The notes under the pieces: model-generated
Databases searched by the model: none
Seen by the model: only the letters and a program-made list of their open reading frames with translations
Told to the model about the DNA's origin: nothing
Part shown: positions 8,623 to 16,756 of the stretch, one piece after another
Layout of the letters: every line of letters begins with the position of its first letter
Position numbering within the stretch: position 1 is the stretch's first letter
Made by a program: the position numbers and the translations under genes
Assembly (NCBI RefSeq): GCF_003992675.1
Contig: NZ_RZMZ01000015.1
Location: 310,001-374,000 of the forward strand
Direction: 5' to 3'
DNA length: 64,000 bases
Origin: Flagellimonas marinaquae
GTDB taxonomy: Bacteria; Bacteroidota; Bacteroidia; Flavobacteriales; Flavobacteriaceae

Positions 8623-9345
8623 TTAATACTTGCTTACACTACCAGACACGGATTTTTTGGTCTGTACGCTGGCATCACCGGTGTACCTGATGTCTGCTCC
8701 GCTGCTGGCATCGGCCACAAGGGATTCCGAAACGTTTACCGAAATGTCGGAACCGCTACTGGCGTCGGCACTGCATCTTTTTACCATAAGGTCTTGCGCT
8801 TTAATATCGGAACCGCTGCTGGCATCCGCAAAAAGGGCATCGGCCTGACCGGATATTTTGATATCGGCACCGCTACTGGCATCGGCGGAAACTTCTCCGG
8901 CAACCAACTCTACGTGCAGATCAGAACCGCTACTGGCGTCCAGTTCAATGTTCTGGGCCTTTATCACGTTTTGAGCGATGAGGTCGGCACCACTGGAACT
9001 TTCTAAACCAGTGATTTCGGGTAAGGTCACGTAAACATTTTTGGTAGCCCTGCCAATGTTTTCGATGGCATGGATTCTCAATCGTCCGTCCTTAATATCG
9101 GTTCCGATAAGGTCAATGATGTTCTCGTCAGCCTCCACGGTAATGTTGAATTCGGAGCCTTGGGTCACAAATACATCGATGCCCTCCGAGGCGGCCACCA
9201 CGTCAAAGTCTTCTTTTACATCGCGGCTTTCTTCCACGATTTCACCGTTACCGGTTTTTCCGTTGCCGAAATTCATATCCATCATGCATGAGGATGCAAA
9301 GAGGGATAGGAGTGCGGCGATTGCTAATCTTGCTAGTGTTGTCAT
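8623..9345 (-). CDS. Head GIN (DUF2807) lipoprotein with ASSGSDI repeats
   Basis: The product is a predicted lipoprotein: the ATG at 9345 starts a signal segment ending LFASSC with Cys20 as lipidation site. A longer frame to 9381 adds 12 non-signal residues and crosses the 21-bp palindrome, so I rejected it. The rest is the DUF2807 beta-helix. Short units of the ASSGSD/ASSGAD type recur every 14-20 residues in the second half, one per beta-helix turn, and the DNA shows matching imperfect repeats. Its place below PadR and PspC genes suggests an envelope-stress or adhesion role. The molecular function of head-GIN proteins is not well defined. Confidence 0.88.
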   Translation of the reverse strand: MTTLARLAIAALLSLFASSCMMDMNFGNGKTGNGEIVEESRDVKEDFDVVAASEGIDVFVTQGSEFNITVEADENIIDLIGTDIKDGRLRIHAIENIGRATKNVYVTLPEITGLESSSGADLIAQNVIKAQNIELDASSGSDLHVELVAGEVSADASSGADIKISGQADALFADASSGSDIKAQDLMVKRCSADASSGSDISVNVSESLVADASSGADIRYTGDASVQTKKSVSGSVSKY

Positions 9346-9360
9346 GATTGTTGTTTTTTT

Positions 9361-9381
9361 ATGCTCAGCTTGACTGGGCAT
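9361..9381. repeat. 21-bp palindromic repeat in 5' leader of DUF2807 gene
   Basis: The unit begins ATGCTCAG and ends CTGGGCAT around a CTTGA centre. It lies 16 bp before the chosen start codon. It belongs to the same family as 11590-11610, 13048-13088 and 14682-14702. Confidence 0.65.
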
Positions 9382-9493
9382 CTTGATTGATTTTGAGATT
9401 TGATTTTAAAATTACTGAATAAATTCAGTGTAAATGTCTGATTATGTGTGCTTTTTTGGCAATAAAACCTTCTGAATTGACGAAATAAGCGAC

Positions 9494-11230
9494 TCAATTG
9501 TTACTTTTTTCATTGGCCTTCACTTTTACGCCGTCTTCATTGATCTTCATTTCAAAGGAATCTTGGTCATCCTTGATGTCGATATCAATACCATCTTCGT
9601 TAATGATAATCTTGCCCTTGCCATTGCTATCCTCATCGTCATCATCTTCTGGACAGTCCAAGCATTGCAATTCTCCGTCGTCATCCATCAACCAGTATTG
9701 GCCAGCAATACCACTTCGGTAATAGCCTTGGTCGTTATCGATTCCCCTGCCAATATAGCGGCTGGTGTTGTCATCAAAATACACCGTTTTCCCTTCGGGA
9801 ATATAAATGGTAACGGTCACCTCTTGATTTCTCGCCTTGTTGGATGTTTCTGTGGTCAAATATTTGTCGAGTACTATTGCATTACCATCAATGCTATATC
9901 CGTAAGTAATGTTCTTGGCACGGTCGCGGGCAGCCAGCGTAGAACTACCATCGGCATCTTTTCGAATGTTGATGCTGATGGAGTCGTTATCCGCCTTACG
10001 TATTTTGATATCCACTTCGTCCGATATCAAAATCCGGTTGTCATTGTCGTCATACCCAAAGGTCATTCTACCAAAATGAATGTCATCACGGTCATACTCG
10101 CTATGCGCATCTTTCATGGTGATCATCAAGGTATCGGATGGCACTTCAAAGACCAGTTGCTCCCTATCGTTCACACTTCCGGTGTACGAGAACTCAGCGG
10201 CTTGCCGTATTCCGAACACAATCAAGGTGCCCACGGAAATCAACCATAGACCCAACAAAGCGAATTTGGCAATGTTTCCAATGGATTTCAGGTTGTTCAC
10301 CAAAATCTTCAAACCTAAATATAGGACGAAGAAGAACGGAATCCCCACAGCGAAAAACAACAGGATGGATACCAACCAAACTGGTGCGCCAGAGGTGTTC
10401 ACGATTTCGTAAAAGTCTACGCCCGGCACATTTACTGCATCGAACATACCTACGGTAAACAGTCCGAAGAACAAGCCTACCAAGGTGGATGCCCCGATGA
10501 TGATCAATAATATGCCTATGAACTTACCGAATACCTTAAACAGGAACAGGATAATGTCCCCGATGGTATCAAAAAAGGTCTTGGAGCCGCTTTTGACCTT
10601 GTTGCCCACTTTTTCGTAGTCAACGTTTTTTACTTTGTCCGCAACATCATCAAACCCCTCTTTAACTTTGCGTTCTATATTGCTGATGTTGACGGGCTCC
10701 CCCCGCATATCCAATTTTTGGGAGGTAGTGGCGGCCTCGGGAACCAAAATCCATAAAAGGATATAGGCAATGAGTCCAAAACCACTGGTAAATACGGCCA
10801 ATAGGATAAAGATAAGCCTTACCCAAAGGGCATCGATGCCCAAATAATGCTCCAAACCGGCACAGACGCCACCAATGTATTTGTGATCGATGTCCCGGTA
10901 CAGTTTTTTGGCACGGGTTACGGGTTGTGCGTAGCTCTTTTTGGGTTCGTCTTCAAAAATGTCCTCGTCCACCATGTAATCTTCGGGCTGTCCCATCACA
11001 TCGATTACCTGATCTACCTCTTTATTGGTGATCACTTGGCGTTCGTTCTCCATTTTCTCCAGAAAGAGTTCTGCGATCCTTGCCTCAATATCGGCAATGA
11101 TCTCGTCGCTGCCCTTGGTGCCGGAAAAGGAGCGCTTTATGGACTCCAGATACCGTCTGAGCTTATTGTACGCATCGTCGTCTATGTGGAAGAGCGTATT
11201 TGCTAGATTTATATTTACTGTCTTGTTCAT
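9494..11230 (-). CDS. PspC-domain membrane protein
   Basis: The 578-residue protein has an N-terminal cytoplasmic segment of about 105 residues with a conserved HIDDDAYNKLRRYL motif. A PspC domain follows near residues 108-170 (HKYIGGVCAGLEHYLGI, then a membrane helix ending WILVPEA). Three more hydrophobic segments lie between about 230 and 345. The C-terminal 200 residues are a soluble beta-rich domain with acidic patches, of the kind that follows PspC in Bacteroidota. In other bacteria PspC senses membrane stress. Here it lies 9 bp downstream of the PadR regulator, so it is probably repressed by it. The 149-bp gap to the DUF2807 gene probably holds a separate or read-through promoter. Confidence 0.9.
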   Translation of the reverse strand: MNKTVNINLANTLFHIDDDAYNKLRRYLESIKRSFSGTKGSDEIIADIEARIAELFLEKMENERQVITNKEVDQVIDVMGQPEDYMVDEDIFEDEPKKSYAQPVTRAKKLYRDIDHKYIGGVCAGLEHYLGIDALWVRLIFILLAVFTSGFGLIAYILLWILVPEAATTSQKLDMRGEPVNISNIERKVKEGFDDVADKVKNVDYEKVGNKVKSGSKTFFDTIGDIILFLFKVFGKFIGILLIIIGASTLVGLFFGLFTVGMFDAVNVPGVDFYEIVNTSGAPVWLVSILLFFAVGIPFFFVLYLGLKILVNNLKSIGNIAKFALLGLWLISVGTLIVFGIRQAAEFSYTGSVNDREQLVFEVPSDTLMITMKDAHSEYDRDDIHFGRMTFGYDDNDNRILISDEVDIKIRKADNDSISINIRKDADGSSTLAARDRAKNITYGYSIDGNAIVLDKYLTTETSNKARNQEVTVTIYIPEGKTVYFDDNTSRYIGRGIDNDQGYYRSGIAGQYWLMDDDGELQCLDCPEDDDDEDSNGKGKIIINEDGIDIDIKDDQDSFEMKINEDGVKVKANEKSNN

Positions 11231-11239
11231 TTTTTGATT

Positions 11240-11569
11240 CTATTTTGTGTTGGTTACCAGATTGACTGCATTTCTAAGTTCATCCCAGGTCCCGTTGAGT
11301 TCGTTAAGGAACAACTGGCCTGTTTCGGTGAGCGCATAATACTTGCGGGGAGGTCCCGATGTGGATTCTTCCCAACGGTAGTTGAGCAGTCCCGCGTTCT
11401 TTAGCCTTGTGAGCAAAGGGTATATGGTACCTTCCACTACTAACATCTTTGCGTCTTTCAAGGCTTCCAGAATTTCTGAGGCATACTTGTCGTCACCCTT
11501 TAGGATGGACAAGATGCAATACTCCAGAACCCCCTTGCGCATTTGTGCTTTTGTGTTTTCTATGTTCAT
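11240..11569 (-). CDS. PadR-family transcriptional regulator
   Basis: The 109-residue product is a single-domain PadR winged-helix repressor. It shows the recognisable KGVLEYCILSIL start near residue 12, ILEALKDAKMLVVEGTIYPLL near 33-53 and the ESTSGPPRKYYALTETG wing near 68-84. PadR proteins bind membrane-stress or phenolic signals and typically repress a neighbouring operon. Here the partner is the PspC gene 9 bp downstream. A 21-bp palindrome sits 21 bp upstream of the start codon. I could not identify an ATGT-N8-ACAT-type operator directly upstream. Confidence 0.93.
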   Translation of the reverse strand: MNIENTKAQMRKGVLEYCILSILKGDDKYASEILEALKDAKMLVVEGTIYPLLTRLKNAGLLNYRWEESTSGPPRKYYALTETGQLFLNELNGTWDELRNAVNLVTNTK

Positions 11570-11589
11570 AATTTCATGGTTCTAAATTT

Positions 11590-11610
11590 ATGCTGAACTG
11601 GGTTCGGCAT
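11590..11610. repeat. 21-bp palindromic repeat in 5' leader of padR-like gene
   Basis: The unit begins ATGCTGAAC and ends GTTCGGCAT. It lies 21 bp upstream of the PadR start codon, a position very like those of the copies before 9345 and 13104. Confidence 0.65.
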
Positions 11611-11654
11611 CTGATTAACAGTTTTTCTTTGTTCTTCCAAACTTGATTTGGTTT

Positions 11655-11698
11655 CGTTTCCACTCCATTCCCCTGAATTGGGCAGGGGAGTGGAAACG
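11655..11698. other. Large bulged hairpin between DUF4870 and PadR genes
   Basis: CGTTTCCACT (11655-11664) and CCCCTG (11670-11675) pair with CAGGGG (11683-11688) and AGTGGAAACG (11689-11698), giving a 16-bp stem with one five-base bulge and a seven-base loop. There is no T-run, so it is not a classical terminator. The rest of the 261-bp gap contains AT-rich DNA and one short CGACTTCGCTC fragment of the dispersed repeats. Confidence 0.55.
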
Positions 11699-11830
11699 GT
11701 TCTTTGATTGATGATTTGATGATTTTTTTCGTTTTTTGATTGACCCTTCGACTTCGCTCAGGGCTAGTGGTTAAACTCCGTTTTTCTTTGATTGCTGATG
11801 AATGTTTTGGAGGTGATGAAGCTCCTATAG

Positions 11831-12313
11831 TTATTTGATGAATTTTATGGTAAATGGATATTTAAAATATTCCCCCTCGTTGGTACGTATGGTGGCCAAG
11901 ATGGTGAATACGATGTTGACCACGGCCAAGGCCACTTGTAAAAACCCGGATATGCCTACGGGCCAGATCAGTCTACCTAACCTAAAATCATCACTATCAA
12001 TGTGAATGTTTAGGTTGTTGAGGTCGCTCAACCCATGGAACCCGAAAAAATTCCAATCGAACAAGTCTGGCCAAAACCCGATAAAAAACGGAATAGTGAC
12101 CAAACCTGCCACGATGGAGTAAAGCAACATACTAATTTGAAAGTTGAGCGCCTGTTTGCCATTGTAATCGACAAACGCGTGCTCTTTTTTGTTGGCGGTC
12201 CATAAGATCAAGGGAAGTATAAAGTTCCCAAACGGGATAAAGTACTTCGAGAACATGGACGCGTGGATGATCGCGGATAAATTTCGTTCGTGTTTGGTGA
12301 TAGTAGTTGCCAT
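11831..12313 (-). CDS. DUF4870 membrane protein
   Basis: The 160-residue protein has the DUF4870 pattern: an early HASMFSKYFIPFGNFILPLILW segment near residues 17-38, then a KKEHAFVDYNGKQALNFQ motif near 42-59, then two further hydrophobic stretches around 62-82 and 116-140. It is an integral inner-membrane protein of unknown function. In Bacteroidota these proteins often accompany PspC/PadR genes, as here, so an envelope-stress role is a fair inference. A -7 element and a pair of GTACTAT repeats lie upstream. Its own 3' side has no clear T-run terminator. Confidence 0.88.
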   Translation of the reverse strand: MATTITKHERNLSAIIHASMFSKYFIPFGNFILPLILWTANKKEHAFVDYNGKQALNFQISMLLYSIVAGLVTIPFFIGFWPDLFDWNFFGFHGLSDLNNLNIHIDSDDFRLGRLIWPVGISGFLQVALAVVNIVFTILATIRTNEGEYFKYPFTIKFIK

Positions 12314-12366
12314 TTTTTGATTGATGTTTTTTGATTGTAAAGGGGTTAACCTATTAGCTTACGATG

Positions 12367-12411
12367 CAAATATATATCCAAAAGATGGTACTATGCAAAA
12401 CAAAGTACTAT
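12367..12411 (-). promoter_or_regulatory. Promoter with paired GTACTAT repeats upstream of DUF4870 gene
   Basis: On the minus strand a perfect -7 element TATATTTG lies at 12374-12367 and a TTTG at 12399-12396. On the plus strand GTACTAT occurs at 12388-12394 and 12405-12411, 17 bp apart, covering the -33 region. Repeats in that position suit a repressor. The nearby PadR protein is a candidate, by inference only. Confidence 0.5.
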
Positions 12412-12482
12412 AATTTAACATAAAATTAACAATAATAGATAACTTCTTTTTACCTATTTTTAGACTGACTTAAACAACGTAT

Positions 12483-12938
12483 ATGGCACTGACACCCAGT
12501 AAAATCAATATGTTTACTTTTATGAAGCTCCCTTCGGCATGGTGGTGCGGGGTACGGCTCCAATATATTGATGAAAAAAAAGCAACGACCACGGTAAAGC
12601 ATAAATGGATCAACCAAAATCCGTTTAAATCCATGTTTTGGGCCGTTCAGGGAATGGCCGCTGAACTAAGTACGGGTGCATTGGTGATGAACGAAATCCA
12701 AAAGAGTGGCAAAAAAGTATCCATGCTCGTAGCGAATAATAAAGCCACCTTTACAAAAAAGGCTACGGGACGCATCAATTTTACCTGTGAGGATGGCGAA
12801 CAGATAGCCGATGCGATAAAAAAAACCGTGGAAACAGGGGAAGGACAAACCTGTTGGATGAAAGCGGTAGGGATCAACCAAGATGGGGTAGAGGTATCCA
12901 CTTTTCATTTTGAATGGACGGTCAAGGTGAAGGCGTAG
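12483..12938 (+). CDS. DUF4442 hotdog-fold protein
   Basis: The 151-residue product matches the DUF4442 family of hotdog-fold, thioesterase-like proteins. The opening NMFTFMKLPSAWWCGVRLQ near residues 9-27, WINQNPFKSMFWAVQGMAAELSTG near 41-64 and the closing beta strands (VSTFHFEWTVKV) fit that family. Substrates are unknown, though acyl thioesters are likely for the fold. There is no signal peptide, so it is cytoplasmic. It is divergent from the DUF4870 gene, with both promoters in the 169-bp gap, and stands alone. Confidence 0.85.
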   Translation: MALTPSKINMFTFMKLPSAWWCGVRLQYIDEKKATTTVKHKWINQNPFKSMFWAVQGMAAELSTGALVMNEIQKSGKKVSMLVANNKATFTKKATGRINFTCEDGEQIADAIKKTVETGEGQTCWMKAVGINQDGVEVSTFHFEWTVKVKA

Positions 12939-13047
12939 CAGGGTAAAGGGTGAATGCTTAAAGGTCAAACTTTCATTAATTATGAAAGGATTCTTTATTG
13001 AGTGTAACAAAACCCTAAACAAAGCAACAGATAAACACAATAACAAG

Positions 13048-13088
13048 ATACCCAGTGAAGCTGAGAGATACTCAGTCAAGCTGAGCAT
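13048..13088. repeat. Tandem pair of 21-bp palindromic repeats before AIM24-like gene
   Basis: Two units, 13048-13069 and 13068-13088, both contain CAG-N5-CTGAG cores. The second ends 16 bp before the start codon at 13104. They belong to the same family as 9361-9381 and 11590-11610. Confidence 0.6.
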
Positions 13089-13103
13089 AAAAACAATCAA
13101 AAA

Positions 13104-13904
13104 ATGAACGCACACGAAATTGATTACCACATTTATGGCGAAGAAATGCAATATGTGGAAATAGAACTAGACCCCCAAGAGGCTGTTGTGGCCGAGGCAG
13201 GCAGTTTTATGATGATGGATCAAGACATTAAAATGGACACTATTTTTGGTGATGGCTCCAATCAAGACACCGGGGTTTTGGGCAAACTCTTTTCCGCGGG
13301 GAAACGCTTGCTTACCGGCGAAAGTCTGTTTATGACGGCTTTCCTCAATATCGGTCAGGGGAAAAAGAAGGTAAGCTTTGCTTCGCCCTATCCCGGAAAA
13401 ATAGTACCTATCGACTTATCCGAAAAAGGAGGGAAGTTCATTTGCCAAAAAGATGCCTTCCTCTGTGCCGCAAAAGGTGTTTCCGTTGGCATTGAGTTCT
13501 CCAAACGCTTGGGCCGCGGTTTCTTTGGTGGTGAGGGATTCATCATGCAAAAATTGGAGGGTGATGGAATGGCCTTTGTGCATGCGGGAGGAACCATGGC
13601 CAAGAAGACACTGGCCCCTGGCGAGACCTTAAAGGTCGATACAGGTTGCATTGTTGGTTTTTCCCAGACTGTGGATTATGATATTGAATTTATAGGAGGC
13701 ATCCGGAATACCGTATTTGGCGGTGAAGGATTGTTCTTTGCTACCTTACGTGGCCCAGGAACGGTATATGTGCAATCCTTGCCCTTTAGCAGACTGGCTA
13801 GCCGTGTGTGGGCCGCTGCGCCCCGTGGTGGCGGAAAAGACAAAGGTGAAGGCAGCATTTTAGGTGGTTTGGGCGATTTGCTCGATGGGGATAATCGGTT
13901 TTAA
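13104..13904 (+). CDS. AIM24-like protein (TIGR00266 family)
   Basis: The 266-residue protein belongs to the TIGR00266/AIM24 family, a trimeric beta-prism fold related to the tryptophan RNA-binding protein-like group. It shows [21 protein letters not shown] near residues 27-47, a Gly-rich [13 protein letters not shown] near 141-153 and [21 protein letters not shown] near 214-234. The tail is Gly-rich and ends in [14 protein letters not shown]. The function is unknown; a mitochondrial relative affects inner-membrane organisation. No signal peptide is seen. It forms its own unit, and a palindromic repeat pair covers its 5' leader. Confidence 0.92.
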   Translation: MNAHEIDYHIYGEEMQYVEIELDPQEAVVAEAGSFMMMDQDIKMDTIFGDGSNQDTGVLGKLFSAGKRLLTGESLFMTAFLNIGQGKKKVSFASPYPGKIVPIDLSEKGGKFICQKDAFLCAAKGVSVGIEFSKRLGRGFFGGEGFIMQKLEGDGMAFVHAGGTMAKKTLAPGETLKVDTGCIVGFSQTVDYDIEFIGGIRNTVFGGEGLFFATLRGPGTVYVQSLPFSRLASRVWAAAPRGGGKDKGEGSILGGLGDLLDGDNRF

Positions 13905-14470
13905 TTTTTAGGAGACAGGAGAGGAGAGTTAGGAGTTTTGAGTTATGGGTTCAGAGTTACGAGTTTCGTGTTGTGGGTTAGTAGTCGGAAGTTAGGAGTT
14001 TAGAGTTACGTGTTTCGTGTTGCGAGTTAGGATGTCATTTCGAACTGTCACCCCGAGCGCAGTCGAGGGGCAGTCGAGAAATCTTTTGTTTGAGTCCGAA
14101 GTCGGAAGTCAGGATTTATGATGTCATTTCGAAACGAAGTGAGAAATCTATCGGGAGTCAGAAGTCAGTTGGCAGGGGTCGCTGAGCGGAGTCGAAGCGA
14201 CAGTAAGGACTGAAATAGGGAAACAGTAGGCAGTCGAGAAATCTTTACAGGAGCCATGAGCCAAGAATCAGGAATCAAGAATAAGGAGAGAAAAGACGAT
14301 AGAAAATAGACTTGATTTGGTGGACAGTAGACGGTTTGCAGTCGGGAGTTAGGGGTTATGAGTTTAGAGTTTAGAGTTGCGAGTTACGGGTTACGGGTAA
14401 AGAGTCGGGAATCAGTCCGCAGTTTGCAGTAGGCAGTTGAAATTGTTGGTTTTGTAAGAGGGTTTGTCAG
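13905..14470. repeat. Degenerate short-repeat array rich in GAGTTA/AGTCGG units
   Basis: The 1,089-bp gap from 13905 to 14993 contains no convincing gene. Its first half is made of imperfect words such as GGAGTTAGGAGTTT, GAGTTACGGGTTACGGG, AGTCGGAAGTC and GCAGTTTGCAGTAGGCAG. Fragments of the dispersed GAGCGCAGTCGA repeat lie near 14056 and 14176. The strongly purine-biased plus strand and lack of any coding signal point to accumulated repeats. Similar words recur at 16380-16650. Confidence 0.75.
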
Positions 14471-14554
14471 TTCGAGTGTTTTTTGGCGATTTTTTTTAAA
14501 AAAAAGAGACAAAAAATGTATCGAGAACCTATTTCAGTGGGGAGCCAAGAATCA
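14224..14554. repeat. About 330-bp direct repeat, copy A
   Basis: The segment starts at CAGTAGGCAGTCGAGAAA and ends in a GTGGGGAGCCAAGAATCA stretch. It is closely similar to 16450-16756 in the same orientation. The most conserved part is GTAAGAGGGTTTGTCAGTTC followed by an A-tract and AAAAATGTATCGAGAACCT. The two copies flank the BspA-like gene. Confidence 0.75.
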
Positions 14555-14888
14555 GGAGGCATGAGACAGGAATCAAGAGCCAAGAGTGCAGTTATTTGAA
14601 CTTGACACTTGAACTTGAGTTTTTCAATCAGATTGCTCCATCGTCACTACGTTCCTCATGTCGAAATGACCTCTTACCGTCATGCTGAATTGGTTTCAGC
14701 ATCCCATTAAAATTGATTCCGCATCAGGTGCGGAATGACAGCCTAGTTCAGTGGGGAGCCAAGATTCAGGAGCCGAGAAACAGGAATCAAGACCCAAGAG
14801 GGCAGTCATCTTTTGAACTTGACACTTGAACTTGAGTTTTTCCGTCGGATTTCTCAATTGTCACTTCGCTCCTCATGTCGAAATGACC
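14535..14888. repeat. Two about 140-bp direct repeats in tandem
   Basis: Units 14535-14671 and 14749-14888 both run from CAGTGGGGAGCCAAGA through GAACTTGACACTTGAACTTG to CTCATGTCGAAATGACC. The 77-bp spacer carries a 21-bp palindrome (14682-14702) and a second hairpin, ATTCCGCA at 14716-14723 with TGCGGAAT at 14729-14736. Confidence 0.75.
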
Positions 14889-14993
14889 ACCGCTCAGCAA
14901 CCGCACGGAATAGAAAACCACCGGAAACCCGAAGGCCGCCAGTGGCTCTGTTTGTGCTTTGGGGATTAGGACAAGATCTTATTTTGTATGATG

Positions 14994-16199
14994 TTATTGA
15001 CAGTTGGCTTCTATGGAAAGATTACCATCAAAAGTCCACTCATGATTGGCTTCTAAGTTTTGGATAGCAGTGATAACCTCTTCTCCACAAACCGTAAGAT
15101 TATCTACACCTAGTTTGATGTTCTTAGGGGCATCATTGGTTTCTACAAAGTTATTCCAACCAATAAGCGTAGCGTTTAGATTCTCTGCGCTCATCCCACT
15201 ATTATTAAGCATATTGGACATTACCACGACACTTCCAATATTCCATCCAGCCAAACTTTGATTGAAGGCTGTAGCACCATTAAGCATAGATGTCATGGAG
15301 GTTATGTAACTAGTATCCCAATCACTTATATCCGAATTGAATTTTGTTGCATTAAAAAACATATTATGGAAGTCTTTGACCTCTGAAAGATTGGGAGTAG
15401 TTGTCGCACTAAACCCCTCTAAGTTGGTACATCCAAAAAACGCTGATTCAAATGATTTCCATTCAATTGTTCCCCATTGAACTACATCCAATAAAGCCTG
15501 ACGACTCTCAATGACTAAAGCTCCACCCATTCTAAGGGCTGGGAACACACCCTTTATCGCTACAAAATGGATTCCACCAGTACCATATTGATGTGTGGGA
15601 TAATGAACGGTTAACTCTTCTTCATCTGTTCCATCCCCCCAATCAATAATATAGTCATATTCATAGTTCTCGTTAGTTCCAATGGTCAGTTGTTGTCCTT
15701 CCGCCACATCAAACTTTAGAATAAATGATTCGGGATCCTCAAAAAGGGTTTCTATCACATTAACCACTTTAATATTAACCGTAAACTCAACAGGTTCGTT
15801 GATACCGTCGCTTACATTGAGTGTGAGACTATAACCAATGGTGGTCTCAAAGTCTAGATTTTTACCTTCGGCTAAGGTAATCTCACCGTTTTCCGCGACT
15901 TGGAAAAGTTCGCTGTCATCTGCTACCAAGGTGTAGGTTAGGGGATTTCCCTCAAGATCTTCAGCTTCTACTACACCAATTACGTCTCCTGCGACCGCAT
16001 CTTCGGCCACTTCAAACTTTTGCGCATTGGCGGTAGGAGGCTGATTGGAATTGCCACTATCCTTATTGTCTTGATTTTCAATAGGATTTTCGTTGTTTAG
16101 TGGTGAAGGGGTCGGCTCGTCATCTTTGCTACATGATGTCGTATACATCAACGCAAATGTCGCGAGCATTAAGACTGAAATTTTTGAAATTCTTTTCAT
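14994..16199 (-). CDS. BspA-like surface lipoprotein with cadherin-like and DUF285 regions
   Basis: The 401-residue product has a lipoprotein signal (MYTTSC near residues 18-23, Cys23) followed by a low-complexity Asp/Asn/Pro linker. Residues about 58-150 form a cadherin-like domain (FEVAEDAVAGDVIG, DDSELFQVAENGEITL). From about 245 onward there are BspA/DUF285 leucine-rich repeats such as FESAFFGCTNLEGF, FHNMFFNATKFNSDISDWDTS and MLNGATAFNQSLAGWN. Such proteins act in adhesion or matrix binding at the cell surface. Triple 21-bp repeats upstream (16266-16316, read on the minus strand) suggest regulated expression. Long direct repeats flank the gene on both sides. Confidence 0.88.
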   Translation of the reverse strand: MKRISKISVLMLATFALMYTTSCSKDDEPTPSPLNNENPIENQDNKDSGNSNQPPTANAQKFEVAEDAVAGDVIGVVEAEDLEGNPLTYTLVADDSELFQVAENGEITLAEGKNLDFETTIGYSLTLNVSDGINEPVEFTVNIKVVNVIETLFEDPESFILKFDVAEGQQLTIGTNENYEYDYIIDWGDGTDEEELTVHYPTHQYGTGGIHFVAIKGVFPALRMGGALVIESRQALLDVVQWGTIEWKSFESAFFGCTNLEGFSATTTPNLSEVKDFHNMFFNATKFNSDISDWDTSYITSMTSMLNGATAFNQSLAGWNIGSVVVMSNMLNNSGMSAENLNATLIGWNNFVETNDAPKNIKLGVDNLTVCGEEVITAIQNLEANHEWTFDGNLSIEANCQ

Positions 16200-16228
16200 T
16201 GTTTATTGTTTAAAAATTTAATAGGCGG

Positions 16229-16318
16229 CCAAATTACATTGTATAAGCCCACGTCAAGGCTACGATCTGACGGATGCAGGCTACGATCTGACGGATGCCC
16301 TGTTTGATCTGACGGATT
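16229..16318 (-). promoter_or_regulatory. Triple 21-bp-spaced repeats upstream of BspA-like gene
   Basis: On the plus strand GATCTGACGGAT starts at 16264, 16285 and 16306, exactly 21 bp apart. On the minus strand the cores are TCCGTCAGA, pointing toward the gene at 16199. A -7-like TAATTTG lies at 16236-16230, 41 bp from the nearest core to the TTTG, close to the 42 bp seen at the site near 4265. Conservation of spacing, orientation and offset supports a regulator-binding array. Confidence 0.65.
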
Positions 16319-16449
16319 TTTTTGGGGAGATGGATTTTTGAGGACAGAAAATAGATTTTAGACAGTAGAATGGAGAAATTAGATGAGAGAAAAGAGAAGT
16401 TAGGAGTTTAGAGTTATGAGTTACGGGTAAAGAGTCGGTTGGCAGTTTG

Positions 16450-16756
16450 CAGTAGGCAGTCGAGAAACCTGGATAGGAACCAAGAGGCAAGAATCAAGAA
16501 TAAGGAGATAAAAGACAATATAAAATAGACTTTATTTGGTGGGACAGTAGATGATTTGCAGTCCGAAGCCTGGAGTTTAGAGTTGAGAGTTACGGGTTAC
16601 GGGTAAAGAGTTGGGAGTCAGTCTACAGTTTGCAGTACGCAGTTGAAATTGTTGTTTTTGTAAGAGGGTTTGTCAGTTCGAGTGTTTTTTAGCGGTTTTA
16701 AAAAAACAAGACAAAAAATGTATCGAGAACCTTGTGCAGTGGGGAGCTAAGAATCA
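16450..16756. repeat. About 310-bp direct repeat, copy B
   Basis: This is the second copy of the segment at 14224-14554, in the same orientation. A further partial unit (GAATAAGGAGAGAAAAGACG) follows near 16757-16830. Apart from the promoter repeats at 16264-16318 and a lone TCCGTCAAT at 16904, I see nothing else in the 16200-16960 gap. Confidence 0.75.

Noticed and set aside
9563..10249. Long antisense frame inside the PspC gene
   Set aside because: It is the opposite strand of a clear gene with valine/isoleucine-rich shadow sequence.
14466..14480. TCAGTTCGA in copy A (and its counterpart in copy B near 16677) as a LytTR box
   Set aside because: Part of the dispersed repeat sequence, not paired at 21 bp and not before a gene.
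14813..15067. Plus-strand frame of 84 codons at the end of the repeat region
   Set aside because: It begins in the tandem repeat and runs antisense into the BspA-like gene; residues look random.
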